A stretch of DNA of 64,000 nt from an uncultured Flavobacteriales bacterium. GTDB taxonomy: Bacteria > Bacteroidota > Bacteroidia > Flavobacteriales_D > CAJJDF01. Position numbers and translations under genes: made by a program. Under the pieces are notes generated by a model, which saw only the letters and a program-made list of their open reading frames with translations, searched no databases and was not told the origin of the DNA. The stretch lies in assembly GCA_937129365.1 (NCBI GenBank), contig CAKZNB010000049.1, positions 1-64,000 on the forward strand, given 5' to 3'. Below, piece by piece: positions 52,558 through 61,976 of this stretch (position 1 is the stretch's first letter; every line of letters begins with the position of its first letter).

Positions 52558-55500
52558 CAAAATTGGAGCGCCAGCTTTTTCTAATTTTTTGCCAAGCTCG
52601 TTAACTTGTTTGATATATTCTTTTAATTTTGGTTTCACAGTGTTGTACAAAGTATTGGCTATCTCGTAACTTTCCATATTAAGTTGAGTTGGACCATATG
52701 AGTTACTTGTTCCTCTTGCTCTCCATAAATAGTTATTGATAGTTGGCTGTGTTTTTTCACCAATTTTCTTTTTTGCTGCACTACCGTAAAGTTTTTTGTT
52801 AAGCGAGTTCATAGTTTCAACCAATTCGAATACTTTTTTAGTCAACTCTTCTTTGTCTTTAGTTATATAGGAAAGATTCTTTTGGTAACTTTTTAATTTG
52901 GCATTTGCTTTTCCAAATTTATGTTGAAAAATACTTACTTGCTTGGTTAATTCAGCAAGTTTATCGAAGTAGGCTTCATGCTTATCAGTCATGGGATTTG
53001 TCAATGTTCCTTTTCTGATTTTCTCAACTTCTAAGGTTTGTGAATCTCCCAATTTTTCTAATTTTCCTTCTACATTTTTATATAATGTTAAAGTGTAATC
53101 ACCTGGTTTAACTTGGTTAGATAAATCCCCGTAATTGTATCTAGAATTTACACGAATTACAGTTGGAGTTTTTGTTGTTAAATCCCAATTTAATTGATTT
53201 ATTCCTCTTTTTAAAGGGCCTTTAAGCTGTGCTACCGTTTCACCTTTTTCATTTTTAATAATTAATAAGACAAATGGTTTTTGTTCGGTAAGTTCTTCAT
53301 CTAAAGCATCCCAACCTGGAAACTTCTTATTCTTCCCTTTAGTTTCTTTCAGTATTTTAACTACTTCTTTTAGCTTGCTTTTTTCAATATCAGTGGCTTT
53401 GTGTAGTTTTCTTATTTTCTCATTGATAATGCTTTCAGGTGTTTCATATCCTGCTTCAGTCAATTTTTCAATAATAGAGTAATCCAGTTTATCAGACAAT
53501 TCTCTTTTTCTTCTAGCTGCTTCTTTGGAGATAAATCCATCTTTCAAATAATAAGAAATAACAGCTCCATAAGGTGGATTTTTTGAAGAATATGCCTGTC
53601 CACCGCTCGACCAAGAGTTACTAGCCACTTGACTGTATTGCAAAGCTTTTCTTGGTGTAAATAGAATTGCATCTTGTTTGATTGTTTCTTCAGTAATGCC
53701 CCTCAAAGCACTGTAATCATCCAACACATAGAAACTTCTCCCAAATGTGGCTAATACCAAATCATTCTCTCTTCTTTGAATAGCCAAATCTCTTACAGGA
53801 ATTGTAGGCAATCCATTTGAAAATTTATGCCATTCCTTTCCCTGATTTAAACTGATGTAAACCCCATATTCTGTTCCCAAAAACAACAAATCTTTGTTTT
53901 TATGGTCTTGTACAATTCTCCAAACTAAAGTTCCATCAGGAATTCCACTTGTGATTTTTGTCCAAGTTTTTCCTCCATCCATTGTTTTGTATAAATAGGG
54001 AGAATAGTCTCCAAACTTATGATTGTCAAGAGCTGCATAAGCAATATTTTCATCAAACAAATCTGCTTTGATATCATTGACAAATGCTGAAGAAGGAACC
54101 CCAGGTAATTTATTTACCATGGTTTTGGTCCAAGATTTCCCTCCATCTTTAGTAGTTTGGATGATTCCATCATCCGTTCCTGCGTATAATACATTCTCGT
54201 TTACTTTCGATTCAGCTAGAGAAGTGATTGTGTTGTAAGTTGACATTGCATATACATCCCAAGCATTATTATAACTCTGAACTTTACCCATAACTGGAAG
54301 CGCCAATCTTTCTTCGTTTTTAGTTAAATCTCCAGAAATTTCTGTCCAGCTATCTCCACGATTATCTGAACGATGCACCTTTTGAGAAGCAAAATATATT
54401 CTTTTTGGGTCATGTTGACTTACCAAAATTGGTGCATCCCAATTGAATCGCAATTTGGGTTCGCCAACTTTAGAATGAGGTTGAATGTATACTTTTTCTC
54501 CATTTAATCTATCCAATCGATTTAGGTTTCCTTGTTGCCATTGGGCATAAGCAATGTTAGGATTGCCTGGTTCGGTAGCGGGTTGGTGTCCATCTCCACC
54601 TAATACTACTTGCCAGCTTTTATTAGAAATTCCGCTTCGCTCAAATGTCCTAGAAGGACCCATTTGTGTATTATTGTCCTGCGTTCCCCCATAAATATTG
54701 TAGAAAGGTTTAGCATCATCCACAGCTAATTTATAATATTGAGTAATAGGAAGATTACTCACAAATTTCCAGTTTTTAGTGTCATCAAAAGATTCATAAA
54801 TTCCCCCATCGGTTCCTACTAATAAATAATTAGGATCATCTTTTTTAAAAGCCAATGCATGATTGTCAGAGTGTTTTCTGTTTTCGGTCATTGTGTAGAA
54901 GTCTTTTCCACCATTATCCGAAATCAACATGCGTACGTTCATTAAATAAATTCTATCAAAATGATGTGGAGAAGCAACTAATTCTTGGTAATAGTGGGGT
55001 CCTGTTCCTCCCGAAACGGTGTTTGACATTTTAGTCCAATTCCCTCCGCTGTTTTCGGTTCTAAAAACTGCTCCTTTTCTCAATTCTAACTCTACTGCAG
55101 CATACAAAACATTTGGTTTCATGGGTGAAATGGCTAATCCAATTTTCCCTTTATTACTCTTTGGAATTCCATTGTCAATTTTGTTCCAAGTTTCTCCACC
55201 ATCGGTGCTTTTATAAATAGAAGTTCCTGGCCCTCCGCCCATGTAAACCGCTACATTTCTGTGCCTCTGCCAAGTTGCACAGTACAAAATATCTGGATTT
55301 GTAGGGTCAATTACTAAATCAGTTGCACCAGTCCATTCGTTCACTTTTAAAGTGTTTTTCCATGTTTTTCCGCCATCTGTAGTTTTGTACAAACCTCTTT
55401 CTCCTCCTTTGCTCCAAAGTGGTCCTTGGGAAGCTACCCAAACAATATCAGGATTGGTTGGATGCACAATTATCTTAGAAATATGCTCCGATTTTTTCAA

Positions 55501-55914
55501 CCCTTTTTCTTGCCAGGTTTTTCCGCCATCACTACTGTGATATAATCCATGGCCAATTCCTACATGTCTTCCACCTACATTTTCTCCAGTTCCTAACCAA
55601 ATTGAAGCATTGTTTTGCGGATCCAAAGCAAGACAACCTGTCGAGTAAAAGGGTTGGTTTTCTGTTAATGGTTTCCAAGTTGTTCCTGCATTAGTTGTTT
55701 TCCAAACTCCCCCAGAACCTACTGCAACATACCATACATTTTCGTTTTTTGGGTCAATGGCAATATCAGCAATTCGTCCTGACATAAATGCTGGACCAAT
55801 ACTTCGGAATTTAAAGCCGTTTAAAGCCGTTTTTAATTCTGGGCTGCTTTGTGAAAAAGAATTATTTGTAAGTAATAGTATAAAGGAAAGGGAAATAAGT
55901 TTTAGAAACTTCAT
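52549..55914 (-). CDS. Large secreted Asp-box (sortilin/VPS10-like) propeller protein
   Basis: 1121 residues with a signal peptide (LKLISLSFILLLTNNSFSQ). At least eight Asp-box-like units are visible (VWKTTNAGTTW, YHSSDGGKTW, YKTTDGGKTW, YKSTDGGETW, HRSDNRGDSW, QTTKDGGKSW, YKTMDGGKTW), consistent with one or two beta-propellers like sortilin/VPS10 or sialidase-type proteins. The C-terminal 350 residues are charged and helical. No typical catalytic sialidase residues were identified. Often labelled glycosyl hydrolase, but activity is not supported here. No C-terminal secretion signal of T9SS type was seen. Confidence 0.7.
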   Translation of the reverse strand: MKFLKLISLSFILLLTNNSFSQSSPELKTALNGFKFRSIGPAFMSGRIADIAIDPKNENVWYVAVGSGGVWKTTNAGTTWKPLTENQPFYSTGCLALDPQNNASIWLGTGENVGGRHVGIGHGLYHSSDGGKTWQEKGLKKSEHISKIIVHPTNPDIVWVASQGPLWSKGGERGLYKTTDGGKTWKNTLKVNEWTGATDLVIDPTNPDILYCATWQRHRNVAVYMGGGPGTSIYKSTDGGETWNKIDNGIPKSNKGKIGLAISPMKPNVLYAAVELELRKGAVFRTENSGGNWTKMSNTVSGGTGPHYYQELVASPHHFDRIYLMNVRMLISDNGGKDFYTMTENRKHSDNHALAFKKDDPNYLLVGTDGGIYESFDDTKNWKFVSNLPITQYYKLAVDDAKPFYNIYGGTQDNNTQMGPSRTFERSGISNKSWQVVLGGDGHQPATEPGNPNIAYAQWQQGNLNRLDRLNGEKVYIQPHSKVGEPKLRFNWDAPILVSQHDPKRIYFASQKVHRSDNRGDSWTEISGDLTKNEERLALPVMGKVQSYNNAWDVYAMSTYNTITSLAESKVNENVLYAGTDDGIIQTTKDGGKSWTKTMVNKLPGVPSSAFVNDIKADLFDENIAYAALDNHKFGDYSPYLYKTMDGGKTWTKITSGIPDGTLVWRIVQDHKNKDLLFLGTEYGVYISLNQGKEWHKFSNGLPTIPVRDLAIQRRENDLVLATFGRSFYVLDDYSALRGITEETIKQDAILFTPRKALQYSQVASNSWSSGGQAYSSKNPPYGAVISYYLKDGFISKEAARRKRELSDKLDYSIIEKLTEAGYETPESIINEKIRKLHKATDIEKSKLKEVVKILKETKGKNKKFPGWDALDEELTEQKPFVLLIIKNEKGETVAQLKGPLKRGINQLNWDLTTKTPTVIRVNSRYNYGDLSNQVKPGDYTLTLYKNVEGKLEKLGDSQTLEVEKIRKGTLTNPMTDKHEAYFDKLAELTKQVSIFQHKFGKANAKLKSYQKNLSYITKDKEELTKKVFELVETMNSLNKKLYGSAAKKKIGEKTQPTINNYLWRARGTSNSYGPTQLNMESYEIANTLYNTVKPKLKEYIKQVNELGKKLEKAGAPILLD

Positions 55915-56048
55915 AGTTTTTAGTGTAAAATTTAGGTTTAGCTAAAATAAGAAACTTTTGGCTCATTGTCATTTCACAAAGGGGTTGATTTTAATAGTTG
56001 GCTTTTGTTCAATTTTCTTTTAATAAATAATATCCTTATTTTGGTAGT

Positions 56049-57029
56049 ATGAAAAAAGTACTTCAACTATCTCTAACCAAAACTTTAGTTTTTATTCTAA
56101 CAGGACTAATGTTGTTCTGTGTCGTTCAAAGCTGTAAAAAAGATACTGAAGAAACCGAATGTTCAACTCCAATAGAACCCTTTAATCATCAGGTTAGTTT
56201 TAATTATGAATACGATATTTCGGGAATGAACGACACCATGAGAGATAATGTGTTAACTGCTGATATTGTGTTGTTTCATTCGGATGATATGGCTATGACT
56301 TGGAATACGCTTAAAGCAGAATTCCTAAGAGCTGATAATGCATTTAGAACGGTAGGAGTTCAATTGAATTTGAAAAAAGCGGTGAATGTGACTTTCCCAG
56401 CTGAGTGGAATAATCAATTGGCTTACAACCTATTGGATTTACCAGATTCTGCTGTAAATCCTGCTTTTTATGATATGTATAACACTACAAAACCAACTCT
56501 TACTGATACCATAAAAATTGCGTTTAAGGATTTTACTTATGACGAAGAGAATAAAGCAAGAACTATTTTTGTACTTCCATTGAAAGGAGTGAAAATTGTA
56601 TTTGCTCAGCAAAATCCTGATAGTACATGGAAAGTTTCTAATCCAGTGGCTACGGGTGCTTTGTCTTTCCCGACATACATTTTACAAAATAGAATTCCAA
56701 GAAATTATAGAGGGATAATTACTATGGAACAATCCAGTGCAGTTACTTTGGCTCATGAATTGGGTCACAAACTAATTAATGTGTCTCACGAAGGATTGAA
56801 TATTAGTCCAGCTTTTAGTGGAAGTTCAATCCCAGGATTAATGGGGTATGGTGGTTCTACTACAATTTATGGAGGCCAATCGGGTAGGTGGCACCAAGAA
56901 CGCTTATTATTGAGTCCTTTTTTGTATAAAATGAATAGCGGAACTAGGACTTATAATCCAGATTATTCAGGAAATGGGTCTTATAATGATGCTATTTATG
57001 GGAGCTATGTGATGGCAGGAAATTTTTAA
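56049..57029 (+). CDS. Lipoprotein with a putative zinc-protease HELGH motif
   Basis: 326 residues. Signal peptide and lipobox in VVQSC (C near 29). Near the C-terminus TLAHELGHKLINVSHEG carries HExxH (H236, E237, H240) and a further H247, 7 residues after H240. This spacing is one residue longer than the metzincin HExxHxxGxxH pattern, so the third ligand is uncertain. The remainder shows no recognised domain. It converges on the isolated HD/PD-(D/E)XK-like gene. Confidence 0.55.
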   Translation: MKKVLQLSLTKTLVFILTGLMLFCVVQSCKKDTEETECSTPIEPFNHQVSFNYEYDISGMNDTMRDNVLTADIVLFHSDDMAMTWNTLKAEFLRADNAFRTVGVQLNLKKAVNVTFPAEWNNQLAYNLLDLPDSAVNPAFYDMYNTTKPTLTDTIKIAFKDFTYDEENKARTIFVLPLKGVKIVFAQQNPDSTWKVSNPVATGALSFPTYILQNRIPRNYRGIITMEQSSAVTLAHELGHKLINVSHEGLNISPAFSGSSIPGLMGYGGSTTIYGGQSGRWHQERLLLSPFLYKMNSGTRTYNPDYSGNGSYNDAIYGSYVMAGNF

Positions 57030-57083
57030 AGTTTGCTATTTTTTTTTGTAATTCTTCACTTTGATTTTTTGTTGTTACTCTTA

Positions 57084-57111
57084 CCGCAGGATTACAAATC
57101 CAGGGGAGCGG
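57084..57111. repeat. Short palindrome in the convergent gap
   Basis: GGATT and AATCC arms inside outer CCGC and GCGG arms. It is a weak candidate for another REP-like repeat between two converging genes. Confidence 0.35.
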
Positions 57112-57149
57112 AAAGTGTTTTTATTCTAAGTAAAGATGTTGGTCACTCT

Positions 57150-59069
57150 CTAGTTTTTAAGTAGTATATAGCCTCCTCTGCATTTTTTTCTTATATATTT
57201 TATATCAGAGTAATTTTCCGAAAATAATAAACGTTTTTTAATTACTTCAAAGTCTTTTTTTACGGCTCTTTGAAATCTTTTTGAATCCTTTCCTTCTACA
57301 ATATAATATTCAAACTTTTTTTTATTAAAAAGCATTAACGTACAATCAATATCAGTAACTGATTTTCTTTTTTCAGGATTACCCGTTTTATCGGCATTAA
57401 ATGCATCATATGAGATATCATCAATTTGAACAGGGAAGAGACAATAATATATGTTTAATCCTTGAACAGGAAGTTGCGTTTCAGAATTTACTATCTCTTT
57501 AAGTATTTTAAGGTTGTTTAAAATGTCAGGATGATTTTTCTTCATTATAGACTTATTTAACCACCAGTCTATAATTTCATAAAACTTACTTTTCTTTTTT
57601 ACATGACCCGTTTCATGCCAAGGACATTCTGTAGTTTCACTTATTGTTCTTTGATAATCATAAGAAATATAAACATCTTGTCTGTAATCATGAGTAAATA
57701 ATAACTTTAGTGAATAAAGGAAAAATTTACGAACTGTATGTCTGTTTAATTCAGAATGACTGTATTTTTCTAATACTGGATCACCAACAAATTTATATGT
57801 GGTTAAAAACTCATTAAATACATTTTTGTAATTGTTAATTAAAGAAATTAATTCACTAGATAATAGTTTAGGCTTATTAATAAATAAATTCATGAAGAAT
57901 AATTTTTTTCTATTATCATGAATAAGTCTAAGAAAAACTTTTTCTACTCCAATGTTTTTTTGTAATGATAAGTTTAACCTGTTTTCTTTTTTATATAAAT
58001 CAATTAAGGCTTTTCCAAAGTCATATGAAGCTAAGGTTCTTCCATATAAACTAATTTCGTCTGCTGATATATAAAATTGAAAGCGCAAGAAATTATTTAC
58101 ATCATTAAATATTTGAGGATCAAAATTATGTTTTGATTTTGTGTTTGAAACTAGTAAGTTCTCAAGTTTTAAAGCTTTATTTCCTGTATTAGTATAATAT
58201 TTTGTGAATCTTTTAAAACTTAAATCTTCGTTTTTAGCCATAGAGAAACTCCCACTTTCAGATATATATAGTTTTTTAGTTAGAGCTGTTTCGCTAGTAT
58301 CAAAGAATGAGTCAAAGTCTTTAGTTTTAGACTGAAATAAAGCATCATAATTATAGATGTTTATCAATATTTTATGAATACTTATTTGAAACGGAAAATC
58401 ACTATTAAAAGAGTCCATATAAAGAAAAGATAAATTCCTTATTCTGAACAGTAATTGTTTTAATTTTCTGAATTTTGGTGAGTCTTGAATTACAGTATTA
58501 TGTAAGAAACTATAAGCAATTTCATTTATTAGAGGCTCATTATAATTCTTTTTGATATAATTGAGAGCAACTAAGTATTTTACTTTGTAAAAGTCATAAC
58601 TATGAATTATTTTATCTACGAATAAGTCCCATTTTTTATCTTTTCTTATTTCAGAAAGAAATTGATTCATTCGAGGTTTACTTTTTAATAAAAAATGCAG
58701 TAAGCTTTTTTCAGTAGCTAATGTTCCATGTAGATGTCCAATATTTGAGAGTAAAATTGCACATTGCAAGTATTCTAATTTCGAAATATTACTAAGTTCC
58801 TTTATTGGTAAACTTAATCCTGTGTTAAATATTGAATGTTTAACTTTTTGAAGTATTAGAAGTTGTAGACAAACATAATCCCATCGTTTATGATTGTTTC
58901 CAGGATGAGCTTTAGCAATAAAACCCAAATGATCCATTGTCTTCAAATTATTAATTATTCCATTTTTTTCTAGATTTTCATAAAACTTTTTAGCCTCACC
59001 AAATAAGCATATATCAATCTTTCCTATGTTGGAAATTTCATGAGTGATTATTTTTATTTCTGTTGACAT
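57150..59069 (-). CDS. Putative nuclease with degenerate HD-like and PD-(D/E)XK-like motifs
   Basis: 639 residues, no signal peptide or helix. The N-terminus has a pattern like an HD domain: H60 in NNHKRWDYVCLQ and LLSNIGHLHGTL (108-112), where the HD pair reads SN, so it is degenerate. Near the C-terminus VTDIDCTLML...IVEGKDSK gives D575-x16-E592-x-K594, the layout of a PD-(D/E)XK nuclease core. The middle is helical. It stands alone, flanked by 120 and 167 bases of non-coding DNA. A stand-alone defence nuclease is a reasonable guess; no partner gene is present. Confidence 0.5.
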   Translation of the reverse strand: MSTEIKIITHEISNIGKIDICLFGEAKKFYENLEKNGIINNLKTMDHLGFIAKAHPGNNHKRWDYVCLQLLILQKVKHSIFNTGLSLPIKELSNISKLEYLQCAILLSNIGHLHGTLATEKSLLHFLLKSKPRMNQFLSEIRKDKKWDLFVDKIIHSYDFYKVKYLVALNYIKKNYNEPLINEIAYSFLHNTVIQDSPKFRKLKQLLFRIRNLSFLYMDSFNSDFPFQISIHKILINIYNYDALFQSKTKDFDSFFDTSETALTKKLYISESGSFSMAKNEDLSFKRFTKYYTNTGNKALKLENLLVSNTKSKHNFDPQIFNDVNNFLRFQFYISADEISLYGRTLASYDFGKALIDLYKKENRLNLSLQKNIGVEKVFLRLIHDNRKKLFFMNLFINKPKLLSSELISLINNYKNVFNEFLTTYKFVGDPVLEKYSHSELNRHTVRKFFLYSLKLLFTHDYRQDVYISYDYQRTISETTECPWHETGHVKKKSKFYEIIDWWLNKSIMKKNHPDILNNLKILKEIVNSETQLPVQGLNIYYCLFPVQIDDISYDAFNADKTGNPEKRKSVTDIDCTLMLFNKKKFEYYIVEGKDSKRFQRAVKKDFEVIKKRLLFSENYSDIKYIRKKCRGGYILLKN

Positions 59070-59186
59070 TATTTTTAAAGTTTTGGCTAAAGCATTCTTT
59101 TCTAAACTAAATTAAAAAGAATCTTTTACAATTCATTTCTAACAAGTTAGTAGTTATTAACGAGTGTTTAACAATCAAAAAAAACA

Positions 59187-59214
59187 AAAAAAAGGAAGCA
59201 AAAACTTCCCTTTT
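59187..59214 (-). terminator. Rho-independent terminator after the lysS operon
   Basis: On the minus strand GGAAG / CTTCC forms a stem with a short loop and is followed by eight T. It closes the gene pair ending at 59237. Confidence 0.7.
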
Positions 59215-59236
59215 CAAATAAAATATTGAAGAAGTA

Positions 59237-59554
59237 CTAATCCTCCTTACTCCAATCCTTCGTATTCAATTTATGATAAGTAAAGCTCAGTTTGTTAGCA
59301 ATGTCGTGGTTTTTGTCACGGTCGCCACTTTTTTCTAGGATTTTGGTTTCTTGTTCCATCAAGAAATTACCTACATCAATGGTGTGTTTTCCTCTTTCAA
59401 AAATCTTGATAATGGTAGTTACATACCAATCGTATTCGTGGGGTTCGAGGTCGTTTTCCACTTCAATTACATTCCATTGCGATTGTAAAATATGACACAG
59501 CATATCTCTCAAATCTTGGTTGAGGACGTCCGTATGTTCTTGGTTTTCTTCCAT
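59237..59554 (-). CDS. Conserved hypothetical protein downstream of lysS
   Basis: 105 residues, acidic and helical (ENQEHTDVLNQDLRDMLCHIL). No domain is recognised. It directly abuts lysS (stop 59555) and is co-transcribed with it. Confidence 0.6.
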   Translation of the reverse strand: MEENQEHTDVLNQDLRDMLCHILQSQWNVIEVENDLEPHEYDWYVTTIIKIFERGKHTIDVGNFLMEQETKILEKSGDRDKNHDIANKLSFTYHKLNTKDWSKED

Positions 59555-61267
59555 TTAGTTTTCTGTGTAATCTACTGTAAGTGTATCGTCAGTTTTAGTA
59601 ACTTTTACCAATCCTAGTTTGCCAAGGGCTTTCATTCCTTTGTCCCATTGTTTGTTACTAAGTTGGCTAACGGAATTTTTAAGTTCGCTCAATTCCATTG
59701 ATTTTTGAGCTTTTATCACCTCAAAAATAGCTTTTTCATTATCAGCAAGTTCCAGTTTCTTTTGTTTTACCTCTGGTCGCATTTGCGGGAAAAACAACAC
59801 TTCTTGTATCGATTGATTATTAGTTAAAAACATAATTAATCTATCCATTCCTATTCCCAATCCTGATGTTGGCGGCATTCCGTATTCAAGTGCTCTCAAG
59901 AAATCTTGGTCAATAAATTCGCTTGCTTCGTCATCTCCACGAGCAGCTAATTTTATTTGTTCTTCAAATCTTTCTCTTTGGTCAATTGGATCATTTAGCT
60001 CACTGTAAGCGTTTGCAATTTCTTTTCCGCATACCATCAATTCAAATCGCTCTGTCAATTCTGGATCATCTCTGTGTGATTTACACAACGGAGACATTTC
60101 CTTTGGGTAATCCGTAATGAAAGTAGGTTGAATGTAATTTCCTTCACATTTCTCACCAAAAATTTCATCAATCAATTTGGCTTTCCCCATCGTATCATCC
60201 ACTTCAATTCCCATTTGGTTGGCAGCCGTTCTCAATTCATCTTCTGATTTTCCTTTGATGTCAAATCCAGTAAAATCAATAATCGACTGACGCATGGTTA
60301 CTCGCTTGTAAGGAGCTTTGAAGTTTATGTTATGCTCTCCAAAAGTAGCTTCAGAAGTTCCATTTACTTCAGTAGCTACATGTTCGAGCAACTTTTCAGT
60401 AAATTCCATCATCCAATTGTAATCTTTGTACGAAACATAGATTTCCATTGCAGTAAACTCTGGGTTGTGCGTTCTGTCCATCCCCTCGTTACGGAAGTTT
60501 TTACTAAACTCATACACTCCATCAAATCCACCAACTATCAATCTTTTTAAGTATAATTCATTGGCTATTCTCATGTACAAAGGAATATCCAAACTATTAT
60601 GGTGAGTAATAAAAGGACGAGCCGCAGCACCTCCAGCAATAGGTTGCAAGATTGGTGTTTCTACTTCAAAATATCCAGCATCGTTAAAGAAAGTACGCAT
60701 CGCATTGAACATTTTTGTTCGCTTCACAAATACTTCTTTTACTTGTGGGTTTACCACCAAATCCACATAGCGTTGTCTGTATCTCAGTTCTGGATTGGTA
60801 AAGGCATCATGTACTTTTCCTTCGCTATCTGTTTTGGGCATAGGAAGAGGCTTCAATGATTTACTCAATACAGTCATTTTTTCTACTTGGATAGATTTTT
60901 CACCCACTTGCGTAGTGAACAATGTTCCTTCAATCCCAATAAAATCACCAATATCAAGCATTTTCTTATACACCTCATTGTATAAAGATTTGTCCTCATC
61001 TGGGCACATCACATCTCTATTGAAATACGCTTGAACTCTCCCCGCAGAATCCTGAATAGAAGAAAAAGAGGCTTTTCCCATGATGTTTTTACTCATCAAT
61101 CTTCCCGCTACGATTACTCGTTTGCCTTCTTCGTAGTTTTCTTGTATCTCTTTGGATAAAGTATCTACTGGAAATAAAGCAGCTGGGTAAGGCTCAATTC
61201 CTTTTTCTCTCATTTTGTTGAGAGTTTCTCTTCTAACTAATTCTTGTTCAGATAATTCTAAGCTCAT
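59555..61267 (-). CDS. lysS: Lysyl-tRNA synthetase (class II)
   Basis: 570 residues. An OB-fold anticodon-binding domain (about 55-150) precedes the class II core (GMDRTHNPEFTAMEIYVSY; ATP-binding motif near GMPPTSGLGIGMDRL). The ATP and lysine signatures are intact. The extra 65 or so residues at the C-terminus (EVIKAQKSMELSELKNSVSQ onward) are typical of Bacteroidota LysRS. A perfect TATATTTG -7 element lies 35 bases upstream. Confidence 0.96.
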   Translation of the reverse strand: MSLELSEQELVRRETLNKMREKGIEPYPAALFPVDTLSKEIQENYEEGKRVIVAGRLMSKNIMGKASFSSIQDSAGRVQAYFNRDVMCPDEDKSLYNEVYKKMLDIGDFIGIEGTLFTTQVGEKSIQVEKMTVLSKSLKPLPMPKTDSEGKVHDAFTNPELRYRQRYVDLVVNPQVKEVFVKRTKMFNAMRTFFNDAGYFEVETPILQPIAGGAAARPFITHHNSLDIPLYMRIANELYLKRLIVGGFDGVYEFSKNFRNEGMDRTHNPEFTAMEIYVSYKDYNWMMEFTEKLLEHVATEVNGTSEATFGEHNINFKAPYKRVTMRQSIIDFTGFDIKGKSEDELRTAANQMGIEVDDTMGKAKLIDEIFGEKCEGNYIQPTFITDYPKEMSPLCKSHRDDPELTERFELMVCGKEIANAYSELNDPIDQRERFEEQIKLAARGDDEASEFIDQDFLRALEYGMPPTSGLGIGMDRLIMFLTNNQSIQEVLFFPQMRPEVKQKKLELADNEKAIFEVIKAQKSMELSELKNSVSQLSNKQWDKGMKALGKLGLVKVTKTDDTLTVDYTEN

Positions 61268-61301
61268 TTTTTGGATGATTTTGCTTGTTTTTATTAGGAT
61301 G

Positions 61302-61309
61302 CAAATATA
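61302..61309 (-). promoter_or_regulatory. -7 promoter element of lysS
   Basis: Minus-strand TATATTTG is a perfect TAnnTTTG match, about 35 bases before the ATG. Confidence 0.5.
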
Positions 61310-61366
61310 GTGTTTTTCCTTTTAGTTTTGTTTGTTATTGTTCGGTTAGTTTTATTTAATTTCCAT

Positions 61367-61415
61367 TGTCATCCTCGCGAAAGCGGGGATCTTAAAGCGA
61401 GAATATTACCAAATT
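61367..61415. repeat. REP-like palindrome, family A
   Basis: Its first 28 bases are identical to positions 1-28 of the window. It lies in the divergent gap between lysS and folA, beside both promoters. Confidence 0.75.
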
Positions 61416-61446
61416 CTATTTACAAGGATTTCTTCCACATTTTAAG

Positions 61447-61454
61447 TAAATTTG
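61447..61454 (+). promoter_or_regulatory. -7 promoter element of folA
   Basis: TAAATTTG is a perfect TAnnTTTG match. It overlaps the ORF-track TTG start (61452), supporting the ATG at 61470 with a short leader. Confidence 0.5.
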
Positions 61455-61469
61455 CAAAAAAGAAATAGA

Positions 61470-61976
61470 ATGAAAGTTTCCTTAATAGTAGCCAAAGCCG
61501 AGAATGAGGCAATAGGCAAAGACAATGATTTGATTTGGCATTTGAGAGATGATATGCGTTATTTTTCTAGTACTACAAAAGGACATCATGTAATTATGGG
61601 AAGAAAGAATTACGATTCTATTCCTGATAAATACAGACCTTTACCTGATAGAACGAATATTATTGTGACCCGTAATTCTAGTTTTGAAGCAGAAGATTGT
61701 GTGGTTGTTAATTCTATTGAAGAGGGATTAAAAATAGCTGAGAAGAACGGAGACGATGAAGCGTTTATAATTGGTGGTGGACAGATTTACAAAACTTCTC
61801 TCGATGAGAATATGCTTGATAAATTGTATATCACTTATGTTCATCACAATTTTGAAGCTGATGTTTTCTTTCCAGATTACGACAAGTCTAATTGGAAAAA
61901 AACAAGTGAAATTTTTCATCCAAAAGACGAAAAACATGAGTTTTCTTTTTCGTTTGTTACTTATGAAAAGAGATAA
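61470..61976 (+). CDS. folA: Dihydrofolate reductase
   Basis: It reduces dihydrofolate to tetrahydrofolate with NADPH. MKVSLIVAKAENEAIGKDNDLIWHLRDDMRYF, GRKNYDSIPDKYRPLPDRTNIIVTR and the FIIGGGQIYK strand are the family signatures. From the ATG at 61470 it has 168 residues, the normal length. The ORF track begins at a TTG that overlaps the promoter, so it is not used. It is followed immediately by the DUF4421-like gene (61977). Confidence 0.95.
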   Translation: MKVSLIVAKAENEAIGKDNDLIWHLRDDMRYFSSTTKGHHVIMGRKNYDSIPDKYRPLPDRTNIIVTRNSSFEAEDCVVVNSIEEGLKIAEKNGDDEAFIIGGGQIYKTSLDENMLDKLYITYVHHNFEADVFFPDYDKSNWKKTSEIFHPKDEKHEFSFSFVTYEKR

